Source of the DNA: Heterodera schachtii
Lineage: Eukaryota > Nematoda > Chromadorea > Rhabditida > Heteroderidae
Direction: 5' to 3'
Assembly: GCA_023374025.1 (NCBI GenBank)
Contig: SIJG01000095.1
Span: 376,290 to 440,289, forward strand
DNA length: 64,000 nt
Part shown: piece by piece, positions 1 to 10,306 of the stretch
Layout: each line of letters opens with the position of its first letter
Position numbering within the stretch: position 1 is the stretch's first letter
The notes under the pieces: generated by a model
Told to the model about the DNA's origin: nothing
What the model saw: only the letters and a program-made list of their open reading frames with translations
Database searches by the model: none
Program-made: the position numbers and the translations under genes

Positions 1-108
1 ATAATTATTGTGGGATTTGTAAAATACAAAAGGCAAGAGGGAAGATAAAAATATTTTATAAAACTTTTTCAAAAAATTAACCTAAATTCCTACAATTTTT
101 CCCAAAAG

Positions 109-3100
109 TGTGCATTGTTCGGCACGGACATGGCCACGTGTTCCGTCGGCGTCAAGGCCAAATGACATGGAACAGGGCCAAAGACAATTGGTGGGTTTTT
201 TGGGCGGCTTTCTTGGGTCATATCGGTCAGATTTTATCCCGGACAAAAATATAAAAATTAAAATAAATTTTTCCCGACGGTTATTCGAAGCCCGCCATTT
301 TTCTATGCCCGAAAAACTTGCTGAATGGCTATTTTTGTCCGTTTTTGGGTCCAAAACTGACTTTTAAGGATTTTATGGTCAAATTTTATGCAAATTCAAA
401 ACAATTAATTGTTTCTGAGGGGAAAATATTGCGAAACATTTGTTAAGCAAATCATTTTTAGGCACTTTTACATTGTCGGCATCGGCTTTATCCCCTGCTT
501 ATTGACCATTGTCTTCTGCCATGTCTATTTCGGTATGTTTCGTTTTTTTTTACTGTGAAAGAATTTACGGGAGTAAGATTTTTTGCAAATCTGACTGTGT
601 TTTCTAGAGATTTCGATATTTTGAACAAAGCCTGGATCAGGATTGCATTTTAGACCTGGACCGGCCCAGAAAAAATCCAGGCTTGTCCTGACTTAGATTT
701 TTTTTTGTGAAATTTGTTTTAAAATGCAAATAAATGTTTAAAGAAATCAACTAATTGTTTAAGAGAAATAAATGACAATAATAATAATATTTTTAAATTT
801 ATTTAAATCATTTTTTGTTACTAGTAATTTAAATAAAAGTATTTCTCACTTGAAATAATTAATTCATAATTAGCATAAAGGAAATCCATGGTTTTCGGGC
901 CTTACCTGAACCTGGGTTTTTCTCATATTTGAATTCCTGGGACCTGGACAAAAATCCAATCCAAGAAAATCTCAGTTTGCCGAAGGCCATATCGAGTTCT
1001 AGTGTTTTAATTTTTCTATTGCTCATTAATTGGTGCGATTTGCGAATCGGTGGATTATTTTTTTTGAAAAATTTCCATAAAAATTTAAAAACACCCATTG
1101 CAAATGGGGTTTTTTTCCCCTATAAATATATGTTTTCCAATGTTTTTAGGCCCCTGCGAGTTGACCGAATACCCAACCGATGGGCCGCCGCCGCGCTATT
1201 GGCAATTTGAGCGGACGCCGCTCAGACAGGCGTACACGTGGCTGACCGGCAAATCAGGTTGATCAAACTGCGGCGGCACTTAATTAGTTTTAATGAGGGC
1301 CGGACTGAGGAAAGGGACAGTGCCGGCATTTTGACTGGGGGGGGGGGGATGTGGAAACCCAACTCGTACTGTTTTTTGACAAAAATAGTCATTACTTTTG
1401 TCTAACAATAGTCGACCGAATTAAACATTCTTACAATTAGTACATTCAATAGCCCTTAATTCTCGATTTATAGGCAAAATTCAAGAAAATTTTAATGATT
1501 TTTTTCAAAAAAGTAATGACCAAAACTTTTTTCAAATTTAATCAAATTTTTCTAGAAACATCAAAATTAATCATTCTTTGTATTATTTGATAGCCCTAAG
1601 TGTCCTCTATTAGCAAACGAAGGATGCAAAAAATGCATCGAAAAAAAATCAAAAATTAATGGCTAAAAATGTTCAGAAAATTTGATTTTGAAGTTTTCTG
1701 CTCATTACTTTTTTAAAACACAATGAAATTCTTTGAAATTTTGCAGGCTAATAGAGAACATTTGGTTACCGAATGATATCAAGAAAATTATTTATTTTGA
1801 TGCTTCTTGAAAAGTTTATAGTGCATTAAATTTGTCAAATTATTTTATTGTCTGTCTTTTTTTAATGGCCGTGTGAACTCTAATAGAGCCGCATTTTGAC
1901 TTGGGGTTGAGGTGGGCGTAAATCGGATGCACTGCCGTTTTCCCTTGAAAAATTTTTGAATTAGAAATTTTTTAAAAATCTTCAAATTAAGAACATTTCA
2001 AGAAAAAAATTCTTGATAAATATTTTTTAACTATTTTTGAAAAAAAAAACATTATAATATTGTGAAAAACGTTAGAAAAAAGCACAATCAAAATTTTATG
2101 AGTCCAATCAGCAGCTATCAACCATGCGTTTCTTGACCATAATTTTTTTTGTTTACATATTCGAACAAACCGTACATTTTTGGCATCGTTTGAAAGCACA
2201 AAAACTTAAAGAAGCTAAAATATTCCATAAAATTACAGATATGAAGTACACCGAGTCGTACATGTCGCTGTTTGCTCGTCTTGAGCTCAAAAACAAATGG
2301 CGGTCTGTTAATTAGCCCTATGCGTTTCTATTATCCTGCAAAAATGCCAAAAAATAGCGTTAAGTTTCAAAAAAAAAGCAATGGCCAAAACTGTTTGGAA
2401 AACCATGACTTTTATGTTTGTTTGTTTTTTGCGGTTCCCACTATGGGATTGGAATCTCAATTTTTTGCAAGACGGGATATCGCGGGATTAATCCCCGCAA
2501 TGCCAAAAATTGCCGGGTTGCGGACTGGGATCCCGCAAAATCCCGCGCCGCTCTCTAATAGTGCCACCGATTGACAATTCATTTGTTTAATTTCTTACCT
2601 CCGAAAGTTAAGTTTCAAAATGTTAGGCGTCGCCTTAAAATTCTAAAAAAAAAAAATGGGCGCCGAACTCACAAAAGGAACATAACCGAACTGTTCCAAA
2701 GCACTTTAAAACCACTTTTTATGGGGATGAGAATGGTCGATTTACCATTTGCCAATTTTCGACTTTTGGCAGAAAATAAAAACATTTTTCTTAAGAACCC
2801 AGGGGTGCTCTATCCACCCACCAAGTTTCATTCGGAAATCCTACGGACACCTGGGGACCTTCCTTTGTTAGTAGGTAATTTTCTCAGAATTTTCTGCCTA
2901 CTTCAAATCAATTTTTCATTGGTTAAACATCCACCAAAAATGGGCTCACTTTGGTGGAGCACTTATAACTTTTTGGGTGGATTTGAGTGATCGAGATGCC
3001 ATATTAGTGATTTGTTTTGGTACAGAAAATTTTTTTCATTCAAATAACCATCCCTTTGAAAACAGGTTTTTCAAAAAAAAAAAAACATTTTGCTGCAATG

Positions 3101-4395
3101 CTTTTGTCCTAGGCTGTACCATAAATTTGTTTTTTATATTTTTTATACACAGCAGCCAAAATTTTTAATGAAATTTTGGCACCTGGATTATTTTAAATTG
3201 GATAACTTTTGAAAATTCTAAACATCCCTTTGCGGCCGGCCTTTTGAAAAAAATAGATTTTTACAAGAAAATTGCTCAAGCATTAAAAAACAAAAAATTT
3301 TTAGGGCATCGGCACAAATGCCATGTGACCCTTCCGTACCATTATGGGGTCGAAATTTGGTCTTTTTTTGATGGGGGGGGGGTTCCTTAGGCTCCATCCC
3401 TGGTATGAAAAACTTTAATTTTCGAGTGAATTTTCAGTGTGGTCGAGAACCGTGTGAAACACTTGCAGGGCGAACGGTTGGACTACAAGGGCTACTTCTA
3501 CCATCCGTTGACCAACCAATGGTTGGAAAACGGTAATGCGCGGGGTTCTGTAAAAGAGAGAGCCAACTGACAAGGAGGGGGTGGGGGAGTGGGGGTTCAG
3601 GGATGATCACAGGGGGGGGGGGGGGGGGGTGGTCCGATTACCCCCCCCCCAGCTTCGCTCCGTGCCCCGGCATTTGCGCCTTTGTCCAAAATCGGGTTCA
3701 AAATTAAGTTTTTTAAATTCCTGATCACCTAAAATTGATCGTCAGTAAAATTAAAAAAATAATAAAGAATTATATTCCTAATAAATTAGAAGACCGTGTT
3801 TTCTTAATTTTAATGCTGTTAGGCTATCAGGGCTTGAAAAAATGCAACTTTTAATCCAATTTTGGACATAGGCGCAAATGTCGGGCCGCAAATGTCGGGG
3901 CTCCCCTTTCGCTCGCAAAGGGCACCAAAATGAATGGGAGACCACCCCTTCGCAGTGAGAGTGGCCGGTGTAAAAGAGGTGGGGGGGGGGGGGGGGGGGG
4001 GGGGAGGAAAATTTTTGAAATTGAACAGTTTTTTTACGGGGGGGGGGGGGGGGAGGGCGTAGTGTACCTTCCTCGGTGACCCCGCCCCCTACCTTTTACG
4101 CTCTCTCCCCCCCCAAAAAAAGGAATTTTGGGTAATTAGGTGCTCAGGTTGAGGCGATTCGCAAAAAAAACTGAAATTGAAGAGCTAAAATTCAAAATCT
4201 TTGTGGACTTGCCAAAAGCATGCCCCCCCCCCCTCCTTATTTTACAAAATGCCATTAAATTAATTTTATTGCCCATTTTCATTCTCTCCCGTCCCACTTA
4301 AAAATGTAGCGAAGAAGCGTCAGCACATGCCATTTCATCACCAGCAAAGCCCTGTGACTCATAATTGGAATCAAAATCAATCGACCAATTGGTGA
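109..4395 (+). CDS. NDUFB5: NDUFB5-like subunit of mitochondrial complex I (5' exons outside window)
   Basis: Six exons join in frame: 109-190, 462-532, 1150-1257, 2239-2302, 3438-3532 and 4310-4395 (TGA). All internal introns are GT-AG and all phases agree. The product reads VRHGHGHVFRRR, then WNRAKDNW, a single membrane helix (HFYIVGIGFIPCLLTIVF), then GPCELTEYPTDGPPPRYW, a charged stretch ending in VVENRVKHLQGERLDY, and a Q/N/H-rich tail. Order and spacing match NDUFB5 (SGDH): a short basic matrix part with RHG, one membrane span, the G-x-x-EL-x-E-x-P motif followed by P-x-x-W, then a long soluble helix and a tyrosine-rich end. NDUFB5 is an accessory subunit of the inner-membrane arm of NADH:ubiquinone oxidoreductase. 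The first exon lies upstream of the window, and the acceptor at 107-108 (AAAAG) is weak, so that edge is uncertain. The 64-nt exon 2239-2302 was placed by phase and by fit to the family. Identification rests on remembered family motifs, not on a search. Confidence 0.8.
191..3437 (+). other. Introns of the NDUFB5-like gene: homopolymers and repeat fragments
   Basis: The introns hold no second gene that can be supported. Around 625-950 there is a decayed inverted-repeat element built on CCTGGACC motifs, also seen inside the element at 49455-50732. About 2440-2570 has short GGGATT/AATCCC inverted repeats. About 2774-2870 is a dispersed repeat that recurs inverted at 10340-10515. Long G runs occur near 1340, 3374 and 3611. 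Confidence 0.5.
3533..4309 (+). other. Last intron of the NDUFB5-like gene with long G and C runs
   Basis: This intron contains guanine runs of roughly 15-22 bases near 3612, 3982 and 4040, and C runs near 3641 and 4224. Such tracts could form G-quadruplexes and are also hard to sequence, so their lengths should not be trusted. No reading frame of note was seen. Confidence 0.5.
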
Positions 4396-4492
4396 AAGAG
4401 CATTCGACGACGAACGGCGGAAGGAGACGAAGAAAATCATGGACGGACGGACCAATTTAGGCTGTTATACATACATACGAATCATGGGTGCA

Positions 4493-4990
4493 GCTTTCCG
4501 GCACATTTTGGCTCCGGAATGCCGCGTTTAAAAACAATCGCATTTTGCCGGAAAGCGCAAATAGTGTCGATGGTACCCCCCCCCCCCCCCGCCTTTTTTT
4601 TCCCCATAAATTCAATGTCTAAAAGGTTGTCTAGGACATATTTCCGGGAATTTTGGTTCCGCTGATCACGAATATGTCATTAAGTTTCACTAAATTCCAA
4701 ACCCCGACTGAATTCGAGTAAAAGCCTAAATTCGAAGTTTTCATTTGTTGGTACAAAAGATTTAAAAATTAGTCTTAGACAATTTTCAAGACAACAATTT
4801 TTTGTTAAAAGGCGGAGGCACTACCGATACAATTATTCTCACTATCTGGCAAAATATGCAATTTTAATTTAAATTAAATTTTGGACGAAAAGAAGCATTT
4901 AAAACCCGCGTTCCGCCGGCCTCGCACCGGAATTCCGCGTTCCAAAAATTATCAGCATTTTTTTTTGCATTGTATGCGGCTGCACCCCTG
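4493..4990. mobile_element. Short TIR element (MITE-like)
   Basis: The left end reads CATGGGTGCAGC and the right end GCTGCACCCCTG, an inverted pair with one mismatch. Inner parts also mirror each other (TTCCGGC near the left end, GCCGG with CGGAATTCC near the right). No convincing target-site duplication was found and no transposase frame exists. A C run sits near 4577. The GCTGATCACGAATATG motif near 4660 also occurs in the element at 15404-15774. Confidence 0.5.
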
Positions 4991-5283
4991 ATGATGGGTA
5001 TTCCATTCATCACCATCAATTTTGTTTTTAATGTTCGACATATATAAATAAGAAAAAAAAATTGTTGTCACAAAGGCACTTCATTATTAATTAAGGCTCA
5101 TAATTTATGCACGTGCATATATTTTTATCGGAAAGGGTTTGAAAAGCGCGTATAACAAGGCTTTGTACCAAATAATTTTATGCTGTATTATTTGTTTTGT
5201 TTTTATTAATTGCAATAGCTGAAATAAGAAAATAAATTGTATTATAAATTCTATTGTTATTTTTAGAATTAATTATTATAATC

Positions 5284-5651
5284 AGGGATGGGAATTTTAG
5301 GCAAATGCCTAAAAAATTTTGCGTGCATGTAACGTTGAGATAAGCACAAAAAAAAGGAGTTTTAGCTTGGGTTGAAGCTTCTACATATTTTTGTACATAT
5401 TTTGCCATTTTTGGCGCCTATTTTCAGGATCTTAACACAAAAGTAATAAAACAGAAAATATACCACTAAGAATTGACATGAAAAAATTTCAAAATAGTCC
5501 CCTGTAAAATTTTCCCAACAATTGATTCCCTAAAATATATATCTAATAAAAATTTTGATTAAAATAAATATTTAATAATTTCATTTACAAATTCGAGAGT
5601 TTTTGTGCCTATTTAAAGCCTTTTCGCGATTTTTGTGCATAATCCCATCCA
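5284..5651. mobile_element. Degenerate TIR element
   Basis: The left terminus CAGGGATGGGA is mirrored by TCCCATCC at the right. The interior carries mirrored parts ('tttaggcaaatgcctaaa' on the left, 'gcctatttaaagcc' on the right). The termini resemble the CAGGGATGGC ends of the small element at 9004-9096. There is no coding capacity, and decay hides any target duplication. Confidence 0.35.
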
Positions 5652-5942
5652 TAATAACGAATTTAGCATTTTTGTTCAAAAACGGCGTAAATCATCTCTC
5701 ATTAAAGGATTGAATGGCTTTCAGTTTGTCTTCGTGTATTTAAACCGATTTGAACAAAAATGCTAATTACGAAAATTTAAATTTTCGACTGCGGGTCGCA
5801 CAAAAAATTGCCGCGAATCGTCTCTAAAATTTCCAACTATTTATATATTTTTTTTTTAAAATTTTTACTATAAAAAAATTAATTAAATCCCAAAATTTGG
5901 AACGCGACTGGAAGGGGGGGGGGGGGGGGTTGGGTGGGTCAG

Positions 5943-6062
5943 TGTCCAAATTACATCACGGCAAACTCCAATTTTCTTACAAATTTCTGCATAATTTTGT
6001 TGCCATTCTCTTCTCGAATATTTTCTTCTCTTTTGCTTATATTCATTTTTTATTTCTATAAA
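5943..6062 (-). pseudogene. Fragment of the tandem HTH-repeat family (repeat 2 only)
   Basis: Read on the minus strand, this stretch translates as IEIKNEYKQKRRKYSREEW, then QQNYAEICKKIGVCRDVIW. That aligns residue for residue with the second repeat of the ORF at 7941-8456 (MKNEYKQKGRKYSKKEW, HQNYAEIGKKIGISRRVIDEW). No start, signal sequence or other repeat is attached, and a homopolymer-rich stretch (5913-5930) follows. It is a gene fragment of unknown function, one of three family copies within about 6 kb. Confidence 0.6.
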
Positions 6063-6235
6063 TTTTCGCTTTTATTTGTTTCTCTCCACTGATTGATCAC
6101 ATTGGTCTCAATTAATAGTCAACAAAAATAATGCACCAATAAATCAGAAATTTATTGAAAACGAAATCGTGTAATAAAACAATATGGCAGCATAAACATG
6201 AATTGAAATAATCCCCAATTATAATGTATATGGTA

Positions 6236-6871
6236 GTTTTAAGCAGGGTAGCCAGGTCTGAGGCTTTAGCCTCATTTTGTGGTTTTTTGATAGGTCAATG
6301 AGGCTAAATTTTCAAAATGAGGCTTTGAGGCTTTTTGTGATTTTTTGAGAAATTTTGAGGCTTTTGAGGGAAATCGTCAGAATATATTAAATTTTATAAT
6401 TAATTTTGATAAATTGGCATAATGTTTGACAATAATTTAATAATTTGGGTTTTTAAAAAGCGTCAAAACGAAAATCTCACCCAATTTTCCAAAAAATTTT
6501 GTTAAATTTTTCATAAAACCAGAAAATAACCTATTTTTTCCGAAAATTCACAAAATTAAGAATTTTTCAATGAAAATCTGCTAAAAAATATGGTCAAATT
6601 CTTAATTTTCTCCTTTTATATTCTTAAAAATTTGCTCAAAAGCGTAAATTTGGCCATTTTTGTGGACAAATCTGTTAACAAATCGTATTAGAAATCACAA
6701 ATTTTTCCCGGCGGCGCCTATCGGCACCGCCAGACCCCCTTGTTCCCCAAAAGTTTTTGGAAAAAGCGCCGCAAAAAAATAAACTTTGATTTTTCATGCT
6801 CAGAATCGCAAGGCTTTTTTGCATGCCAAATGAGGCTTTTCAAAATTTTAATCTGCTACCCTGGTTTTAAG
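6236..6871. mobile_element. hAT-like non-autonomous element with perfect 8-bp target duplication
   Basis: The element (6244-6863) starts CAGGGTAGC and ends GCTACCCTG, and is flanked on both sides by GTTTTAAG (6236-6243 and 6864-6871). An 8-bp duplication with CAG...CTG ends is the hallmark of the hAT superfamily. The interior is AT-rich with no transposase. It holds repeats of 'gaggctttt' and a GC-rich motif near 6707-6738 (GGCGGCGCCTATCGGCACCGCC). Related pieces occur at 16415-16560 and 24985-25500. Confidence 0.75.
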
Positions 6872-7195
6872 GAATTTCTTAATTTTTAAAATTACATTAA
6901 AATTTTTAAGCATATCAAAATAATTCCGAATGAGTTCTTGATTCACCAAATTTTATGTTTAACTTCATTCGAACGCTCTACATTTATGTGCAATGCTTGC
7001 CCTATTTTTTTGTTTTTGTTTTTTGAATTTCCTGGATTCTATATGGTCTAAATAGTAGGAAAAACACTTTCTTTATATGCTTCTTACATAGAAAAGCTTA
7101 AAATATCTGTTTAACTACAAATACAAATGGAAAAGTCCAATCAGAAAATACGCTTCATAACTCAATTCGATATAGGCAAAAGTCAATTGACGCAG

Positions 7196-7290
7196 ACATC
7201 GCACGATGCGTCGCTGGTGAAGTCGCTGCTCAAAAAGCGCGCAAAAATCGTGCCGCCGATGCGAAAATTCTTCGGCTATTACTTCAACCG
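7196..7290 (+). CDS. Candidate orphan exon of unrecognised protein
   Basis: The exon is bounded by a CAG acceptor (7193-7195) and a GTTAAG donor (7291). It is open, 95 nt, and clearly richer in G+C than its surroundings. It encodes TSHDASLVKSLLKK and then RAKIVPPMRKFFGYYFNR, a basic segment not assigned to any family. The same frame is open upstream to an ATG at 7127, so a single-exon start is also possible. A second open stretch (about 7429-7596, four Cys, ending YYFPPYC) follows but does not join in phase. It may be a lone exon of a lost gene or a coincidence. Confidence 0.3.
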
Positions 7291-7912
7291 GTTAAGTCCG
7301 AAGAAAAACCTGCAAAAATACATCATCAGAATTAATGCTTTAAATTTTGACTATTGCGCTAAAAACCGGCGCTTTTGTTGAATATTTTCTCCCAATTTTA
7401 AATTTTGGGCATAAGAAATGCATTTTTAGTTGCAACTGTGTGCAAAGTTGGAATATATGGCATAATGCCAGGCCAAAACATTGGTGACAGTGAATCATTG
7501 TCAATATGCAAATCTGCTAGTGTTAATATTTGGAAACCATCTCCCGAGCAAAAACATTGCTTCAGCGCACATTATTATTTTCCACCGTATTGCTAAGATT
7601 GAATTTCATGAAAAATTCATAAATAAATAAGGCACAAAAAATTACATAATTCAAAGAATAATAAATATCAGTCACTTTCCATTTTTCTTAAAAAATTGCT
7701 TTTTTTTTTTTACTTATTGCATCAATAATTAATTAATTGCGACCAACAAATAGAAGAGAGAATTATTCAATTTATAATTAATGAATATAATAATCCTGTC
7801 AATATTTCACTTTAGAATGTGTAGAATTTAGAAAGAAAAATATAAAATTCATCTTCGAGATATTATATTATTATATTATTAAATATAAATTTTAATTTGA
7901 AAAAAATCAGCA

Positions 7913-8598
7913 ATGAATTTGTGGCTATTATTCTTTTCAATTGTATTTTTATTTATTCAAATTGAAATCGGAGCAGAAAAGAAAAAATCGGAACAAAAAA
8001 CACTTTGACGAAATATTTGGAGAAAAATGGAAAGAAAAAGAAGAAGAAAAACGGAATGTGCGAAATGAAAATGATCAGAAAAAAAGAGCATTAATTCAAA
8101 AATATTATCAAATTAAAGAAAAAATCAAACAAAAAGAAAGAAAATATTCAAAAAAAGAATGGAATAAAATTGAAGAGAAAATTGCAAAAAAATTGGGGAC
8201 AAATAGAAAGAAAATTTATGAATGGATCAAAGAATTGGGCTTATACAAATGCCACAACAAATCAAAAACAAATGAACAAAAAATTGAAATCGTTCAAAAA
8301 TTTATGGCAATGAAAAATGAGTATAAGCAAAAAGGAAGAAAATATTCGAAAAAAGAATGGCACCAAAATTATGCCGAAATTGGCAAGAAAATTGGAATTA
8401 GTCGCAGAGTAATTGATGAATGGAAGAAACAATTCGGAATGAGTAGAAAAAAATAATGAAAAAAAAAATGAAAAAGTATTGGCAAATGAAAGGAGAAAAC
8501 CAAAAATAAGTGATGAGAAAATAGCCAAAATATTGAAAATTAATCGACAAAACATTCTCTACTGGAAGAAAAAATTTAGAGAATTAAATGACAATTAA
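7913..8598 (+). pseudogene. Signal peptide plus tandem helix-turn-helix repeat gene, frame broken twice
   Basis: An ATG at 7913, just after an AATCAG that could accept a trans-spliced leader, opens MNLWLLFFSIVFLFIQIEIG, a textbook signal peptide, then AEKKKSEQK and a stop. One nucleotide out of frame, the frame 7941-8456 continues for about 170 lysine-rich residues with two repeats: KYSKKEWNKIEEKIAKKLG..RKKIYEWIKELG and KYSKKEWHQNYAEIGKKIG..RRVIDEWKKQFG. After that stop a third repeat follows in another frame (ISDEKIAKILKINRQNILYW, then KKKFRELNDN and a stop at 8596-8598). Each repeat has an 'IAKKLGI.R..I..WKK' core typical of homeodomain-like or transposase-like HTH units. Both frame breaks fall in A-runs, so this may be an intact gene with sequencing indels. 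A secreted, DNA-binding-like, effector-type protein is an inference. The family was not recognised. Confidence 0.55.
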
Positions 8599-8995
8599 AA
8601 TTTTAAAAAAAAGTTCGCTTCTTTGTTCGCTTTTTTACGATAAAAGCTGATTTGCTTTTTATATATATTTTCGAAAATAAAAACTCTGGTGGCCTAACGT
8701 TTGTCACTGAACCTTTCGTCACTAAATAAATATTTTAAAAAGAAAAAATTCAAATTTTTAATTAACATTATATTTGAGTATTAAAATTGTTAGTTTTATA
8801 GCAATTTAACAAAATACTTGAATCTGCCAGAGCCTCTGCACTCACTGGTCACGTATGAGGAGTCACAAATCCTATGATTTGTCATCCAATTCTTCCCATG
8901 CAAATGCACTTGAATCTCTCATCTAGGTGCCCTTCATGCGCGGTTTGGCTTTTGTTTTTTCGTATCAATTTGGATTCATTTACACCTAAACATCA

Positions 8996-9104
8996 ATGCA
9001 TATCAGTGATGGCACCGAATTCCGGTTTCCGACATTTTTGGGGTCGGAATTCCGATTTTCCGAAAAATTTTTTGGAGCCTCGGAATGCCATCCCTGATGC
9101 ATGC
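8996..9104. mobile_element. 93-bp hAT-type MITE
   Basis: The element (9004-9096) starts CAGTGATGGCACCGAATTCC and ends CGGAATGCCATCCCTG, nearly exact inverted repeats. It is flanked by ATGCATAT and ATGCATGC, an 8-bp duplication with two differences. It is almost pure terminal repeat and has no coding capacity. Confidence 0.55.
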
Positions 9105-9336
9105 AATTATGATAAATTAAAGAATGAAAGTGAATAATTTTACTAGGCAACACCCTTTTTAACCTTCATTATTTTTCTGTGATTAATTTCGGTCTTTCCT
9201 GCCCCGCCCCTCCGTTAATTAATTCCTTGCCCATTTCACTTCTTTCTTTCATAACACTAATAATGACAACAATAAAATGAATATATTTTTGCCTCTGCAA
9301 AAATATTTGGAAAATTCTTAAAAAATAATTTTATGG

Positions 9337-10306
9337 TTTTAGAATAGAGTTGAGCGGGACCGGGAAATTTGACAAAAACCGGGACCGGGACTTACCGGGA
9401 CCAGAAAAGTCGGGACCGGGACCTCGATTTTCGTCCGGGACCGGGACCGCGAAAAAAGCCGGGACCGGGACCAACCGGGAATTTTCCCAAGTGAAAATTT
9501 TTTGAAAAAATTTGAAAATTTGAGTGCACTTTTTTTCGAAAATTTTCTTATATTCATAAATGTACCATTAAAATTTTTAAATTTTCGTTTGGGGTGAATT
9601 TTTCCATTATTCTTAGGAAAATTTAAAAAACTTTTATTTCGGGGGGGGTGGTCTTAGAATTTTCTGAGTCATATAATTCTGGATTTTTTAACTAAATTAA
9701 CAATTTCTTAAATTTTTTGCTTTTAAATCGCTCTTTTTGTGGCGCGGTTTTTCAAAAAAACTTTTGGGAACATTGCGGGCGGGGTCCGGCGGTGCCGATA
9801 GGCGCCGCCGGAAAAATTTTGAAATTTTGAGTGTAATATGTTAACAGAATTTGTCAAAAAATGACTAATATTTGATTCATTTGTGGTTTTAGGCTGCTTA
9901 AAAAAGAAAAACTAATAATTTTTAAGTTGAATATTTTTATTAATTAAATTTAAATAAAATAATGTAAAGAAAATATGAAAAAAGTTTCTGTTATGTTGGG
10001 GAATTGAACCCAAGAGCAAACCACCGAAGGTCAGAAGGTTTAGCCACTAAACCACATAAGATCATGGAGGAATACTTTAAATGAAATAAATAATTTAATT
10101 TTTTCTCAAAAATTTTCCATTCCTCACCAATTCCCTTCTCTTTTCTCACCAGACCCTCATTCTTACCAGTGCTTATTTAGTCCCGCCGGGACCGGGACTA
10201 GCAAAACCGGGACCGGGATTTCTGTTTTTCCAAAAACCGGGATCGGGACCGGGACCTGAAAAAACCGGGATTTCCCGCCCCGGTCCCGCTCAACTCTACT
10301 TTAGAA
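9337..10306. mobile_element. hAT-like element with GGGACC-rich TIRs, carrying a tRNA-like sequence
   Basis: The element (9345-10298) starts TAGAGTTGAGCGGGACCGGG and ends CCCCGGTCCCGCTCAACTCTA. It is flanked by TTTTAGAA and CTTTAGAA, an 8-bp duplication with one difference. The subterminal zones are arrays of 'ccgggaccgggac' on both arms. The interior contains the GC-rich motif GGCGGTGCCGATAGGCGCCG (9789-9808) and a tRNA-like sequence. No transposase is present. Confidence 0.7.
9991..10060 (-). tRNA. tRNA-like sequence (pseudogene or SINE head), anticodon unclear
   Basis: On the minus strand an A-box-like TGGTTTAGTGGC forms a D arm (GTTTA/TAAAC around GTGGC). The B-box GGTTCAATTCC lies 34 nt downstream, and the ends TTATGT/ACATAA can pair as an acceptor stem. 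The anticodon arm does not fold cleanly and the variable part is irregular. A functional tRNA is therefore doubtful; a tRNA-derived repeat inside the surrounding hAT-like element is more likely. Confidence 0.4.

Noticed and set aside
859..1098. 79-codon minus-strand frame
   Set aside because: Lies in the intron of the NDUFB5-like gene and overlaps a decayed repeat; no coding signal.
2571..2990. 139-codon frame in an intron of the first gene
   Set aside because: Starts and ends in repeat-derived DNA, with no conserved features; it includes the dispersed repeat at 2774-2870.
8262..8555. 97-codon minus-strand frame rich in Phe/Leu/Ser
   Set aside because: Antisense of the HTH-repeat ORF, whose plus-strand repeat periodicity is clear.
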